DNA of 37,248 nucleotides from positions 1 to 37,248 of the forward strand of contig CAVBMG010000024.1 of assembly GCA_963596435.1 (NCBI GenBank), given 5' to 3'. Positions 16,047 to 23,313 of this stretch are shown here, in pieces. The position numbers were made by a program, and so were the translations under genes. This DNA comes from COE1 sp963596435 (GTDB taxonomy: Bacteria > Bacillota > Clostridia > Lachnospirales > Lachnospiraceae). The number at the start of each line of letters is the position of its first letter. Position 1 is the first letter of the stretch. The notes under the pieces are model-generated. The model had not been told where the DNA came from. It ran no database searches and saw only the letters and a list, made by a program, of their open reading frames with translations.

Positions 16047-16487
16047 ATGGAGAAGAATAATACGAGCAGGACTTTAAATGAATTACTGGTGAATCTGTTC
16101 AACAATGTGATGGACAGAGAAGCCAAGGCAGTCATAACAGAGGAATTTAAGGATATCACCAATAATGATATGCATATTATTGAGGCAATCGGTATAGAAG
16201 AACCACAGAAAATGTCAGCAATCGCAAAGAGACTGTCTGTTACTGTGGGAACCCTTACTACCAACATGAACAGTCTGGAAGAAAAGGGCTATATCAAGAG
16301 AGAGAGAAGTCTGATAGATAAAAGGGTGGTACTGGTCAGCCTGACAGAGAAGGGAAGGAAAGCCTTCTTTCATCACAGAGATTTTCATAAGCATATGATA
16401 CAGGCGGTCGTAAAGAATCTGGATGAAGACGAGACGAAAGTTCTGATTAAATGCCTGCGTAATATATCTTCTTTTTTGGACAGTTAA
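16047..16487 (+). CDS. fabT: FabT-like MarR-family repressor
   Basis: A 146-residue winged-helix MarR protein. The segment EFKDITNNDMHIIEAIG resembles streptococcal FabT near its dimer helix, and the recognition region reads MSAIAKRLSVTVGTLTTNMNSLEEKGYIKRER, followed by the wing DKRVVLVSLTEKG. FabT represses fatty-acid genes when loaded with acyl-ACP, and two FabT-like palindromes lie at this operon's promoter, so autoregulation is likely though inferred. Starts at 16032 and 16047 are both possible; 16047 has GGAG 9 bases upstream and gives a FabT-like beginning. It is the last gene of the operon, 18 bases after fabH, and a long terminator follows. Confidence 0.85.
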   Translation: MEKNNTSRTLNELLVNLFNNVMDREAKAVITEEFKDITNNDMHIIEAIGIEEPQKMSAIAKRLSVTVGTLTTNMNSLEEKGYIKRERSLIDKRVVLVSLTEKGRKAFFHHRDFHKHMIQAVVKNLDEDETKVLIKCLRNISSFLDS

Positions 16488-16537
16488 GAAAAAGGAAACG
16501 GTTCTGGATAATTCTGAAACCGTTTCCTTTTTCTTTA
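16488..16537. terminator. Bidirectional terminator, fatty-acid operon and GGDEF gene
   Basis: GAAAAAGGAAACGGTT (16488-16503) pairs perfectly with AACCGTTTCCTTTTTC (16518-16533), 16 pairs. T-rich tracts on either strand let it end the operon and the convergent minus-strand gene, whose stop codon lies at 16535-16537. Confidence 0.93.
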
Positions 16538-17779
16538 TAACAAGTGTTTAAGTATACGTTTGTTGTGGTACATTTTGTCGTCTGCTTCGGGATCATTTCC
16601 TGTCAGAACTACAAGAAATTCATCGCCGCCCATGCGGTAGCATCTGCCAAAACGCTGGAAGCTGTTTCTTAATCCATCAGCTGTAAGTTTAATCAGTTCA
16701 TCGCCTCTCTCATGACCGAAATTGTCATTCATGGACTTGAGATTGTTGACATCGAACTGGATAATTCCAATTGGAATCTGCTGCTCTATCATAGCATTAT
16801 AGAACAGCTTCTTGTGTTCAGCAAAAGCTGTACGGTTGTATAATCCTGTCAGATAATCTGTCAGAGCCATTGTATGAATCATATCTGACTTTAAGCCCTT
16901 GGCGAACAGATCGGCAACCTGATTGAGCTGATACAGGATCAGGCAGAACAGGAAGCAGAGAATCGCAATACGGATGTACAAGGTATAATCGCCGTGTGTT
17001 CCAAAGTAATATTTGCTCAAAGCCGTTAAGACAGATATGGTAAGAACTATAATTGCCGGATAGGACAGCGTTCTATGACCTTTGACATGATCTGCATTGG
17101 TATAGCTTAAAAGCAGACATGCAATAATTGGCAGCATAATGACAATCAAAATGTGAGTGGATTTCATGGTGTAATGAAATTCCACGATACCCAGCATATG
17201 AAGGGGAGTTGTAATCAACAGATTAATACTTGCCACCAGGCTGAATATTTTGGAGAAGGTCTTCATCTTACCTTTCTTAAACCGGTAACTTCCCAGTAAT
17301 CCAAAAGGAATAGGAACAACAATCAGTGACAGATATCCTAACAGATGAAAAACTTCAGAATATCCGAAGAATAACTGCCATACAAGGGATTCTGCACTTG
17401 CCCACTGGGCGGAAAAGAAAGCTGCCTCTCCTAAGTACAGTAAATCCTTTTCTATATGGAATTTTTTGTGTACATAAGCGTATAAACAAATCAGCACCAG
17501 AGCAATGAACTGTAAAAATACAGATAAAATAAATCCGGCAAAACGTTCACTGGTAACGATCAGCGTCTGCGGATCTAAGATACTGTCTGTATGAAAAGAG
17601 TCTAACGAAAAAGGATCTCCGTTTTCGTCTACCCAGTTGTCCAACAGGCTTGTTACATGATACGTATCAGGAGATGCAACGTTGACTGCAATGCAGAGAC
17701 AGGAGTAAATAAAAACAAAGAAAATTCCAATCCCGGCAAGAGAATGAGTTGCTTTGTCCAGCAATGAGTGTATATTCAT
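16535..17779 (-). CDS. Membrane GGDEF protein with truncated catalytic domain
   Basis: A 414-residue protein. Its first ~295 residues hold about eight hydrophobic segments with an outer loop of roughly 55 residues after the first, resembling 7TM-type sensors. A GGDEF domain follows: DYLTGLYNRTAF, IQFDVNNLKSMNDNFGHERGDELI and the signature RMGGDEFLVVL. The family's domain normally runs about 70 residues past GGDEF; here only 26 remain and the stop codon abuts the shared terminator. The final strand-helix part (SIGVA and LYxAK in other proteins) is missing, so c-di-GMP synthesis is doubtful; a GTP-binding or purely sensory role is possible. I set the start at 17779 because AAAGGTG lies 6 bases before it; an in-frame start 31 codons upstream lacks a site. 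Confidence 0.8.
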   Translation of the reverse strand: MNIHSLLDKATHSLAGIGIFFVFIYSCLCIAVNVASPDTYHVTSLLDNWVDENGDPFSLDSFHTDSILDPQTLIVTSERFAGFILSVFLQFIALVLICLYAYVHKKFHIEKDLLYLGEAAFFSAQWASAESLVWQLFFGYSEVFHLLGYLSLIVVPIPFGLLGSYRFKKGKMKTFSKIFSLVASINLLITTPLHMLGIVEFHYTMKSTHILIVIMLPIIACLLLSYTNADHVKGHRTLSYPAIIVLTISVLTALSKYYFGTHGDYTLYIRIAILCFLFCLILYQLNQVADLFAKGLKSDMIHTMALTDYLTGLYNRTAFAEHKKLFYNAMIEQQIPIGIIQFDVNNLKSMNDNFGHERGDELIKLTADGLRNSFQRFGRCYRMGGDEFLVVLTGNDPEADDKMYHNKRILKHLL

Positions 17780-17872
17780 GAAAAACACCTTTCGCGTATT
17801 TTGTAAAAAAGTTAGTAGAAACCTTCTACTATATATGATAAAATATTTTTGTAAATATCCCAATCGAAACAT

Positions 17873-17900
17873 TTGTTCTATAAAACAGAAAAGACATAAT
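17873..17900 (+). promoter_or_regulatory. Possible promoter of the zinc-ribbon gene
   Basis: TTGTTC (17873-17878) and CATAAT (17895-17900) are 16 bases apart in the divergent region between the GGDEF and zinc-ribbon genes. Both boxes are imperfect. Confidence 0.3.
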
Positions 17901-17981
17901 ATGGGGATGTTATGTATGATTTTAATAGGACAAAAGCACTATTGGTATTAGGGTTTCTATATGTATAAGGGGGAATTGAAT

Positions 17982-18215
17982 ATGGGAGTCACGAAGATGA
18001 CAAAAATCGCTAAGAAGTATATGAATTATTGTGCAAAGTGCGGAAATTTAAGTTTTCAGGGACAACATTGTGAAGCCTGCGGCAGTACGGAAATGACACA
18101 GACACCAAAGAAGTACGGATTGACGAATCTTGCATGTATCAGTATGTCAGTTATGGATTTTGAGGCAATGAAGCAGGAATTTGAAATGGAATTTCAGGGA
18201 GCGTTTGGAGGATGA
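17982..18215 (+). CDS. Small zinc-ribbon protein, 77 residues
   Basis: The first half has a C-x2-C-x9-C-x2-C zinc-ribbon pattern (YCAKCGNLSFQGQHCEACG), and the second half is an acidic helix (MDFEAMKQEFEMEFQGAFGG). It has no signal peptide. Zinc ribbons of this size bind nucleic acid or partner proteins; no specific function can be given. I chose the ATG at 17982 because AGGGGGAA lies 8 bases before it, instead of an in-frame ATG at 17961 that lacks a site. The last codons and the stop form the 5' arm of a terminator, so translation and termination overlap. Confidence 0.72.
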   Translation: MGVTKMTKIAKKYMNYCAKCGNLSFQGQHCEACGSTEMTQTPKKYGLTNLACISMSVMDFEAMKQEFEMEFQGAFGG

Positions 18216-18233
18216 TTACAATCCTCCTTTTTT
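18207..18233 (+). terminator. Terminator overlapping the 3' end of the zinc-ribbon gene
   Basis: GGAGGAT (18207-18213) pairs with ATCCTCC (18221-18227) around GATTACA, followed by six T. The 5' arm encodes the final Gly-Gly and reaches into the stop codon. Confidence 0.85.
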
Positions 18234-18273
18234 AGAAGACTCCTGGAGTATATTAAGGTGGGAGTATAAAAAC

Positions 18274-19392
18274 ATGAAGAATCACAGAAAAACAAAAAGA
18301 CTGCACTATGGTCTTGCAGGAGTACTTCTGGCAATGCTGGTGGCTCTGGGAATGGTAAGAAATGAACATTCTGATACAGCCCAGGCTTCTGCCGGACAGA
18401 TGCTGTCGGTTCATTATATTGATGTTGGTCAGGGAGATGCAACACTTATTACATTAGGTGAACATGCCATGCTTATTGATGCCGGACCGCAGGATGGTGG
18501 TACGAAGTTACAGCTATATTTGCAGAAGCAGGGTGTAAGCAGCCTTGATTATGTGATTTTAACACATCCAGATGCAGATCATATTGGAGGTGCAGACGTC
18601 ATCCTTTCCAAATTCAGCTGTGGACAGGTGATGATGAATGGACAGACCAAAGATACAGCCTGTTATCGTGACGTAGAAGCTGCACTTACTTATAAGGGAT
18701 ATCAGGCAATCACACCTGTTGCAGGAAGCTCGTATTTGCTGGGAGACGCCGAATTCACGGTACTTGGACCAGTGCAGATGACGGAAGATGCCAATAACGC
18801 ATCCATAGCAGTAATGCTTACCTATGGAGATACACGTTTTCTTTTTACAGGGGATGCGCAGGAGGACGAAGAGCGGGATATCTTACAGAGTGGTCAGGAT
18901 GTTTCTGCCAATGTCTATCAGGCAGGGCATCATGGAAGCAGAACCTCTTCTTCAGATGCCTTTATGCAGGCAGTATGTCCGCAATATGCGGTAATCAGCT
19001 GCGGAGAGGATAACAGCTACGGGCATCCACATGCAGAGGTGCTGAACCGGTTCAGAAGTATGGGAATCAAGGTATTTCGTACAGATGAACAGGGTAGTCT
19101 GATTGCCAGTTCGGATGGCAGCACGATTACGTGGAATGCATCACCAAGTGAAACCTGGAAGTCTGGAGAGCCTACAGGTTCATCCAAGTCACAGAATTCA
19201 GAACAAGATCAATATGAAAAGACAACTGCAGAAGCACAGGAGTATATACTGAATACAAGTACACATAAATTTCATCGTGCAGACTGTGCCAGCGTAAGTG
19301 ATATGGCAGAGAAGAATAAACAGGTCAGCACAGAATCCAGGGATGCTATCATAGCCAGTGGCTATGAACCCTGTAAACGCTGTAACCCATAA
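18274..19392 (+). CDS. Exported ComEC/Rec2-like metallo-beta-lactamase-fold protein with C-terminal Cys module
   Basis: A 372-residue protein with one N-terminal hydrophobic segment (LAGVLLAMLVALGMV, residues 14-28), so anchored or secreted. The metallo-beta-lactamase domain opens with HYIDVGQGDATLI and has the metal motif H98-x-D100-x-D102-H103 (THPDADHIGG), FTGDAQ, AGHHGS and SYGHPH, as in the outer domain of the DNA-uptake protein ComEC. The last 45 residues (FHRADCASV, then YEPCKRCNP) form a Cys/His module like Ada-type zinc-binding ends found beside secreted nucleases and such hydrolases. A role in cutting extracellular or incoming nucleic acid is plausible, but these proteins have no proven substrate. 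The start at 18274 has AAGGTGGGAG 9 bases upstream. Confidence 0.88.
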   Translation: MKNHRKTKRLHYGLAGVLLAMLVALGMVRNEHSDTAQASAGQMLSVHYIDVGQGDATLITLGEHAMLIDAGPQDGGTKLQLYLQKQGVSSLDYVILTHPDADHIGGADVILSKFSCGQVMMNGQTKDTACYRDVEAALTYKGYQAITPVAGSSYLLGDAEFTVLGPVQMTEDANNASIAVMLTYGDTRFLFTGDAQEDEERDILQSGQDVSANVYQAGHHGSRTSSSDAFMQAVCPQYAVISCGEDNSYGHPHAEVLNRFRSMGIKVFRTDEQGSLIASSDGSTITWNASPSETWKSGEPTGSSKSQNSEQDQYEKTTAEAQEYILNTSTHKFHRADCASVSDMAEKNKQVSTESRDAIIASGYEPCKRCNP

Positions 19393-19412
19393 TAAAGGAA
19401 GGGAGATAAAAT

Positions 19413-19601
19413 ATGAGTCAGGAATTTAATGAAATGGAACATTTGGAGAGACAGATCATCAAAAGATACAATGAATTATTAAAGACCTTATTGGAAGAGG
19501 GCGATATGGATACGCTTGAAAGAGTCATAACAGATGATGCTTACCGGGAAGAGTTGATGAGCATGCATACAGGTAAACTCATAAAGGAACATGAATTATA
19601 A
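19413..19601 (+). CDS. Small acidic unknown protein, 62 residues
   Basis: I do not recognise this protein. It is almost wholly helical and charged (MEHLERQIIKRYNELLKTLL, then a TLERVITDDAYREEL segment), with no cysteine, membrane segment or signal peptide. The coding call rests on a strong binding site (GGAAGGGAG) and on its position 20 bases after the metallo-beta-lactamase-fold gene, with which it is probably co-transcribed. The charged helices suggest a small protein-protein contact factor, but that is a guess. Confidence 0.7.
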   Translation: MSQEFNEMEHLERQIIKRYNELLKTLLEEGDMDTLERVITDDAYREELMSMHTGKLIKEHEL

Positions 19602-19614
19602 TATAAATAGAGAG

Positions 19615-19647
19615 AAAAAAGACGGGAAGGCTGTTATACCTTCCCGT
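19615..19647 (-). terminator. Terminator of the PHP gene
   Basis: ACGGGAAGG (19622-19630) and CCTTCCCGT (19639-19647) form a 9-pair stem. On the minus strand it is followed by C and six T, which suits the PHP gene ending at 19655; on the plus strand the T-run is weak, so the plus gene may use it only partly. Confidence 0.85.
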
Positions 19648-19654
19648 TATTTGT

Positions 19655-20428
19655 TCAATGTGAAATTGTTTTCAGGGCAAGCTTACGACGATGATGCCTT
19701 GCCAGGCTTGCAAAGTGATTATAGAACCAGAAAGACTCTACCAGTACGTGATTGAAGATACCAATCTTCTGCTTTACAGTACCCTTGTATTTATAGCCGC
19801 CTGTGGTAAGAGGAAGCTTGGATTTTACGCAGGCGATCAGATCTGATTCGTGGGCAATTGTCTGTGGAATCTCTGTATAGGCAGTACCTACGCAGTCTGC
19901 GTGATGGGAATCGCTGCCGCCAAAGGTAGGCAGATCGTAGCTTTTAGCCAGTTCCATTGCCTTGGCATTGGATTCATCTGATTCGCAGGAGTTAAAGCCC
20001 TCTACAAAATCGAATTTCTTCATAATCTCAGGATGTCTTTTGTATGCCTTGGTCTGTGTAAAGCTCAAATGACGTTCGCCGCAGGGATGGGCGGGGCCAA
20101 GAATGCCTCCATGTCTGTGAACAATATCCTGTAAAATTCTGACAGGAAGACCACGGCATTCCAGTAATTTCAGTTTCACCTGTTCCGGCATAATGACCAG
20201 AATGTGTCCTGCATCTATGGTATCGTATTCTATGCCTTTTAAAACAACGAAATTGTGCAGTTTTTCTTTTAATTTGTCTCTATATGCACGATATCCTTTA
20301 TAAGAATTATGATCGGTAACTAACATACCGTCATAGCCTTTCTCCTGAAGCAGGCGGATATACTCTGCAATCGGCAGTTTGCCATCGAGAGAACCTTCCT
20401 GTGTGTGACAATGTAAATCAAATTTCAT
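19655..20428 (-). CDS. PHP-domain phosphoesterase
   Basis: A 257-residue cytoplasmic PHP protein. The metal ligands expected of the fold are visible: FDLHCHTQEGS at the start, VTDHNSYKGY, KGIEYDT, GPAHPCGERH, and GGSDSHHADCVG near the end. Members hydrolyse phosphoester bonds in nucleotides, histidinol phosphate or short RNA/DNA; the stand-alone YciV/RNase AM group is a possible relative but the substrate cannot be read here. I start at the ATG at 20428 (GAAAGG 10 bases upstream), which begins right at the domain; the 42 codons in frame before it look non-coding. A terminator follows. Confidence 0.85.
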   Translation of the reverse strand: MKFDLHCHTQEGSLDGKLPIAEYIRLLQEKGYDGMLVTDHNSYKGYRAYRDKLKEKLHNFVVLKGIEYDTIDAGHILVIMPEQVKLKLLECRGLPVRILQDIVHRHGGILGPAHPCGERHLSFTQTKAYKRHPEIMKKFDFVEGFNSCESDESNAKAMELAKSYDLPTFGGSDSHHADCVGTAYTEIPQTIAHESDLIACVKSKLPLTTGGYKYKGTVKQKIGIFNHVLVESFWFYNHFASLARHHRRKLALKTISH

Positions 20429-20622
20429 AATACATGTGCCTTTCTTAATACAATCTGCATAGATATGAAATATACAGACGCAACGGCATCTGGTAGTCAG
20501 AATAGACTCCTTGATAACCATCATTATTTTACAATAAAAGAATTTAAGTATCAATTATAAGTTTATGGAAAAATTTTAAATAATAAATAACAAAAATTTA
20601 TCAAATGTTAATAAAGCCTAAA

Positions 20623-20651
20623 TTGACTTTCTGAATAACTGGGAATATAAT
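20623..20651 (+). promoter_or_regulatory. Sigma-A promoter of the PAP2-like gene
   Basis: TTGACT (20623-20628) and a perfect TATAAT (20646-20651) are exactly 17 bases apart, about 30 bases before the ATG. Confidence 0.8.
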
Positions 20652-20680
20652 GTGCATTTGGAAGAGAGGAGAGAACAGGT

Positions 20681-21364
20681 ATGTCAAAGATGATGAACTG
20701 GATCAGACAGATGTGCCGCCAGTATAAGGCTCTGGCAGTCATGGGACTTTATGCAGTGGTTTATCTGGTTGCTTTTTACTATCTGGAAAATAGAAAAGTT
20801 GCCTATCATATTATTCATTTTGGAATTGATGCTTATATACCGTTTTGTGAGTATTTTATTATACCGTATCTGATGTGGTTCGGATATGTGGCAATTACAG
20901 TCTGCTGGCTGTGTATCAAGGATAAAGAAGAGGGAGGAAAGCTTGTAGCTTTTCTGATTGCGGGAATGACGATATTTATTGTGATATCGGCAGTATTTCC
21001 AAATGGACTGAATCTGAGACCTAAGACATTCGATAGAGATAATATTTTTATTCATATGGTGCGCAGGCTTTATGCAATAGATACTTCTACTAATGTTGTG
21101 CCAAGCATACATGTGTATAATTCCATCGGTATTATGATCGCAGCGTGGAGAACAAAGCTGCTAAAGAAGCACAGAGTGATCAAGGCTGCCATGGAGCTTC
21201 TGGGTATCAGCATTATCTGCTCTACAGTATTGATCAAGCAGCATTCCATGCTGGATGTAATGACAGCAACGATTCTGTCATGTCTGATGTATGCAATCTG
21301 CTACCGTACTGAGAACGAAGAGAGTGAAAGCCTTTCAGAAGCAGGTGCAAAGTTCAAATTTTAG
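20681..21364 (+). CDS. PAP2-like membrane phosphatase or phosphotransferase
   Basis: A 227-residue protein with about six membrane helices. The PAP2 core shows NLRPKTFDRDNIF, then VVPSIHVYNS (motif 2, PSxH) and STVLIKQHSMLDV (motif 3, H and D kept; the usual arginine after the serine is threonine). This version, with a long run to the last helix, matches the PAP2_3/inositol phosphotransferase-like branch found in Firmicutes. Such enzymes act on lipid phosphates at the outer membrane face, for example phosphatidic acid or undecaprenyl pyrophosphate. The start has AGAGGAGAG upstream. It stands alone between its own promoter and a terminator. Confidence 0.85.
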   Translation: MSKMMNWIRQMCRQYKALAVMGLYAVVYLVAFYYLENRKVAYHIIHFGIDAYIPFCEYFIIPYLMWFGYVAITVCWLCIKDKEEGGKLVAFLIAGMTIFIVISAVFPNGLNLRPKTFDRDNIFIHMVRRLYAIDTSTNVVPSIHVYNSIGIMIAAWRTKLLKKHRVIKAAMELLGISIICSTVLIKQHSMLDVMTATILSCLMYAICYRTENEESESLSEAGAKFKF

Positions 21365-21383
21365 ATTTAAGATAATAAATAAA

Positions 21384-21416
21384 AAAATCGGCAGAATGGG
21401 TGATTCTGCCGATTTT
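21384..21416. terminator. Bidirectional terminator between PAP2-like and antitoxin genes
   Basis: AAAATCGGCAGAAT (21384-21397) pairs with ATTCTGCCGATTTT (21403-21416) around GGGTG. It serves both convergent genes. Confidence 0.9.
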
Positions 21417-21434
21417 GTATTTCCAGTATAAATT

Positions 21435-21629
21435 CTAGTGGGAAGCTAAATCTATGGTAGATACAGCCGGTATGATAAAACGCTGTATACTGTCATAATC
21501 TTCTTCCGGCATAATATATACTTTTCTATTGCTCTTTAATGTAAGAGTCACTGCTTCTTTCTCGCCGTTTACAGTATTACATACGCTGTCAAAATTCTCG
21601 CTCAAATCTGTAAAATCAATATTTCTCAT
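21435..21629 (-). CDS. Orphan Phd/YefM-type antitoxin
   Basis: A 64-residue protein of the Phd/YefM fold: MRNIDFTDLSENFDSVCNTV, the EAVTLTLKSNRKVYIMPEEDYDSIQR segment that matches the antitoxin's DNA-binding half. These antitoxins bind DNA through the N-terminus and block a RelE/YoeB/Doc-like toxin through the C-terminus. No toxin gene follows: a terminator lies 18 bases downstream and PAP2 comes from the other strand. It may be an orphan, act on a toxin elsewhere, or be a lone regulator. The start at 21629 has a near-perfect AAGGAGG 8 bases upstream; an in-frame ATG 33 codons earlier has no site. Confidence 0.8.
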   Translation of the reverse strand: MRNIDFTDLSENFDSVCNTVNGEKEAVTLTLKSNRKVYIMPEEDYDSIQRFIIPAVSTIDLASH

Positions 21630-21942
21630 AGGGGGACCTCCTTTATATTGCATCACCTGTTTCATGCGTGTATGGGGAATGCACACATGAATTGCATTTA
21701 CATGGGGAATGTATTGTAACCTTATCAATCATACATAATTTTGTTTAGAAAATCAAGCCGCAAATGTAGTATTATGTTAATAATTTGCAAAATTGTGAAT
21801 GCTGACAAATAAAATACAAGAAATATTGTGCAAAATTTGGTAAAAATAAAACAATATAGAAAAATGTCTAAGAATAAATCAGAGAATTACAAATAAATGC
21901 ATTAATGCACAAATAAACGTTTGTTTAGATGAAAAAGGCATT

Positions 21943-21966
21943 AAAAAAACTCCTGCAATGCAGGAG
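21943..21966 (-). terminator. Minus-strand terminator
   Basis: CTCCTGC-AAT-GCAGGAG (21950-21966) is a perfect 7-pair hairpin; read on the minus strand it is followed by seven T (21949-21943). It lies 370 bases past the end of the GDPD gene, so it ends either a long GDPD 3' tail or an uncalled small RNA. Confidence 0.7.
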
Positions 21967-22023
21967 CTTTATGTTATACTTATGGCGTTGAGGTCGCATT
22001 TCCTTTTATCATAATCCTTCTAT

Positions 22024-22134
22024 GATGTCATTCCTGATGTCAATTCCTAAGATGCCTAAACCAAGATGCCTAAACCAAGATGCCTCTACTAAAGATGTCA
22101 ATCCATGTTGTCTGTTCCAAGATGTCATTACCAT
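22024..22134. repeat. Degenerate tandem repeat, 8 units of 12-15 bases
   Basis: Units begin at 22024, 22036, 22051, 22065, 22079, 22094, 22107 and 22121. The approximate consensus is GATGYC, four variable bases, CCAA. Units 3 and 4 are identical (GATGCCTAAACCAA); the others differ by point changes and 1-2 base length changes. Unit length is not a multiple of three throughout, and the frame across it lacks a ribosome binding site, so it is not a coding repeat. Confidence 0.85.
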
Positions 22135-22339
22135 GCAAGCAAAAAGCCGTATAACTAGTAATTATTCAAGTAATAATATAAAGTAGTAATTTCATTGTGT
22201 GTTCGGCTTCCCCAGAAGGGATATAGGAAATGCTTATCGTTAATTTCCATATTCCGATATAACACGGTTAGTATATCATAACTTTACATAATAGGATATG
22301 TTAATAATGTCAAAATTATTTTGGTAAATTTACATAAAA

Positions 22340-23188
22340 TCAGTATGATTGTTCATTTAATGGAAAGAAATCTTCAAAAATATACAAATCATAATAAGGC
22401 GAAACTTTGGACATCTGTTCCCTGGAGCGTACCGTCCAGGCTACTTTTAAACAATGATACAGACTGCCGCATAATCTTCTGGATAATTCATTATAATGCA
22501 TACAGTTATAGGCGACAAAATCCGGTGCACCATAGAAATTACCAATTAAATGCGAAAGTAGAAATCTTGGCAGGGTCAGTTTCTCATGGGTAAAATCTTC
22601 TGAGAGCTGTCCGCGGATGATATCAGGTCTGTGCGTACGATACCAGCGTACTGCTAAAGGATGAAAGGATTCTATGCAATAAGGACCATTGTAGTCTGCA
22701 AGGATAGCATTGCATATACTGCACAGCTGATTGGTATTGCCATTTTCCACTTTGTATTCAATGATAAGAGGGACACGTCCATTTACCATGTTGAGAATAT
22801 CTGTAAAGGCAGGAATCTTCTCGTTGGTTCCAAGCAGTGAGAATTGCTGTAACTCTTCATATGTATAGTCTCTGAGATTACCAGCTACACCGCAGACACG
22901 TTCAAGACTGTCATCATGAAAGACAACAGGAATACAGTCCTTGGTCAGGTGTACATCAAATTCTACGCCATATCCCTGTTCTACGGCTTTTTGAATGGCT
23001 GTATAGGAATTCTCAGGGATATTGCCTTTTGTCTGTTCAGGACGTGAGAGGTTCATATTGTGCAGACCACGGTGCGCATAGTAATATCCTTTCAGAATCG
23101 AATAATCCGGTCTGCGAAACAGTCTTGGCTTAATGGAATACAGGTAAAGAATCAATATAATAATAAGTAGAATACATATTGTTTTCAT
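22340..23188 (-). CDS. Membrane-anchored glycerophosphodiester phosphodiesterase
   Basis: GDPD enzymes split glycerophosphodiesters into glycerol-3-phosphate and an alcohol, here probably at the outer membrane face since the first 19 residues are one hydrophobic anchor (ICILLIIILILYLYSI). The 282-residue protein has the catalytic AHRG (H39), then NSYTAIQKAVEQGYGVEFDVHLTKD with the metal-binding Glu and Asp, the second histidine in PVVFHDDSLERV, and LIIEYK. All core residues of the family are present. The start at 23188 has TTGGAGGC 8 bases upstream. It may supply glycerol phosphate from lipid head groups or teichoic acid; the substrate is not decided by the sequence. Confidence 0.92.
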   Translation of the reverse strand: MKTICILLIIILILYLYSIKPRLFRRPDYSILKGYYYAHRGLHNMNLSRPEQTKGNIPENSYTAIQKAVEQGYGVEFDVHLTKDCIPVVFHDDSLERVCGVAGNLRDYTYEELQQFSLLGTNEKIPAFTDILNMVNGRVPLIIEYKVENGNTNQLCSICNAILADYNGPYCIESFHPLAVRWYRTHRPDIIRGQLSEDFTHEKLTLPRFLLSHLIGNFYGAPDFVAYNCMHYNELSRRLCGSLYHCLKVAWTVRSREQMSKVSPYYDLYIFEDFFPLNEQSY

Positions 23189-23249
23189 TTGTAAAAGCCT
23201 CCAATCTAAGCAGAATTATAGCACTAATCATGGAAAATGGAAGCGATTA

Positions 23250-23278
23250 TTGTACTTTGATTTTATTTAGTATACAAT
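23250..23278 (+). promoter_or_regulatory. Probable promoter of the M13 peptidase operon
   Basis: TTGTAC (23250-23255) and TACAAT (23273-23278) are 17 bases apart, 35 bases before the first gene's ATG. Confidence 0.55.
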
Positions 23279-23313
23279 AGAAATGTAGAGTTTTAGAGAG
23301 AGGTAGGAAACAG

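Larger units (their letters stand above)
21630..22339. other. AT-rich intergenic region of about 700 bases
   Basis: No convincing gene on either strand. It holds a perfect 12-base palindrome TGCATTAATGCA (21898-21909), a minus-strand terminator (21943-21966), an 8-unit tandem repeat (22024-22134), an AAGCCG/CGGCTT pair (22144-22209) and a 16-base imperfect dyad GTTAGTATATCATAAC (22267-22282). The rest is very AT-rich. The promoter of the antitoxin gene must lie in its left part, but I could not fix its boxes. Confidence 0.6.

Noticed and set aside
22024..22134. CRISPR array
   Set aside because: Units are only 12-15 bases with no unique spacers between them, and no cas gene is in the window.
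22022..22186. Short open frame of about 54 codons through the tandem repeat
   Set aside because: No ribosome binding site, unit lengths not multiples of three, and no protein-like pattern.
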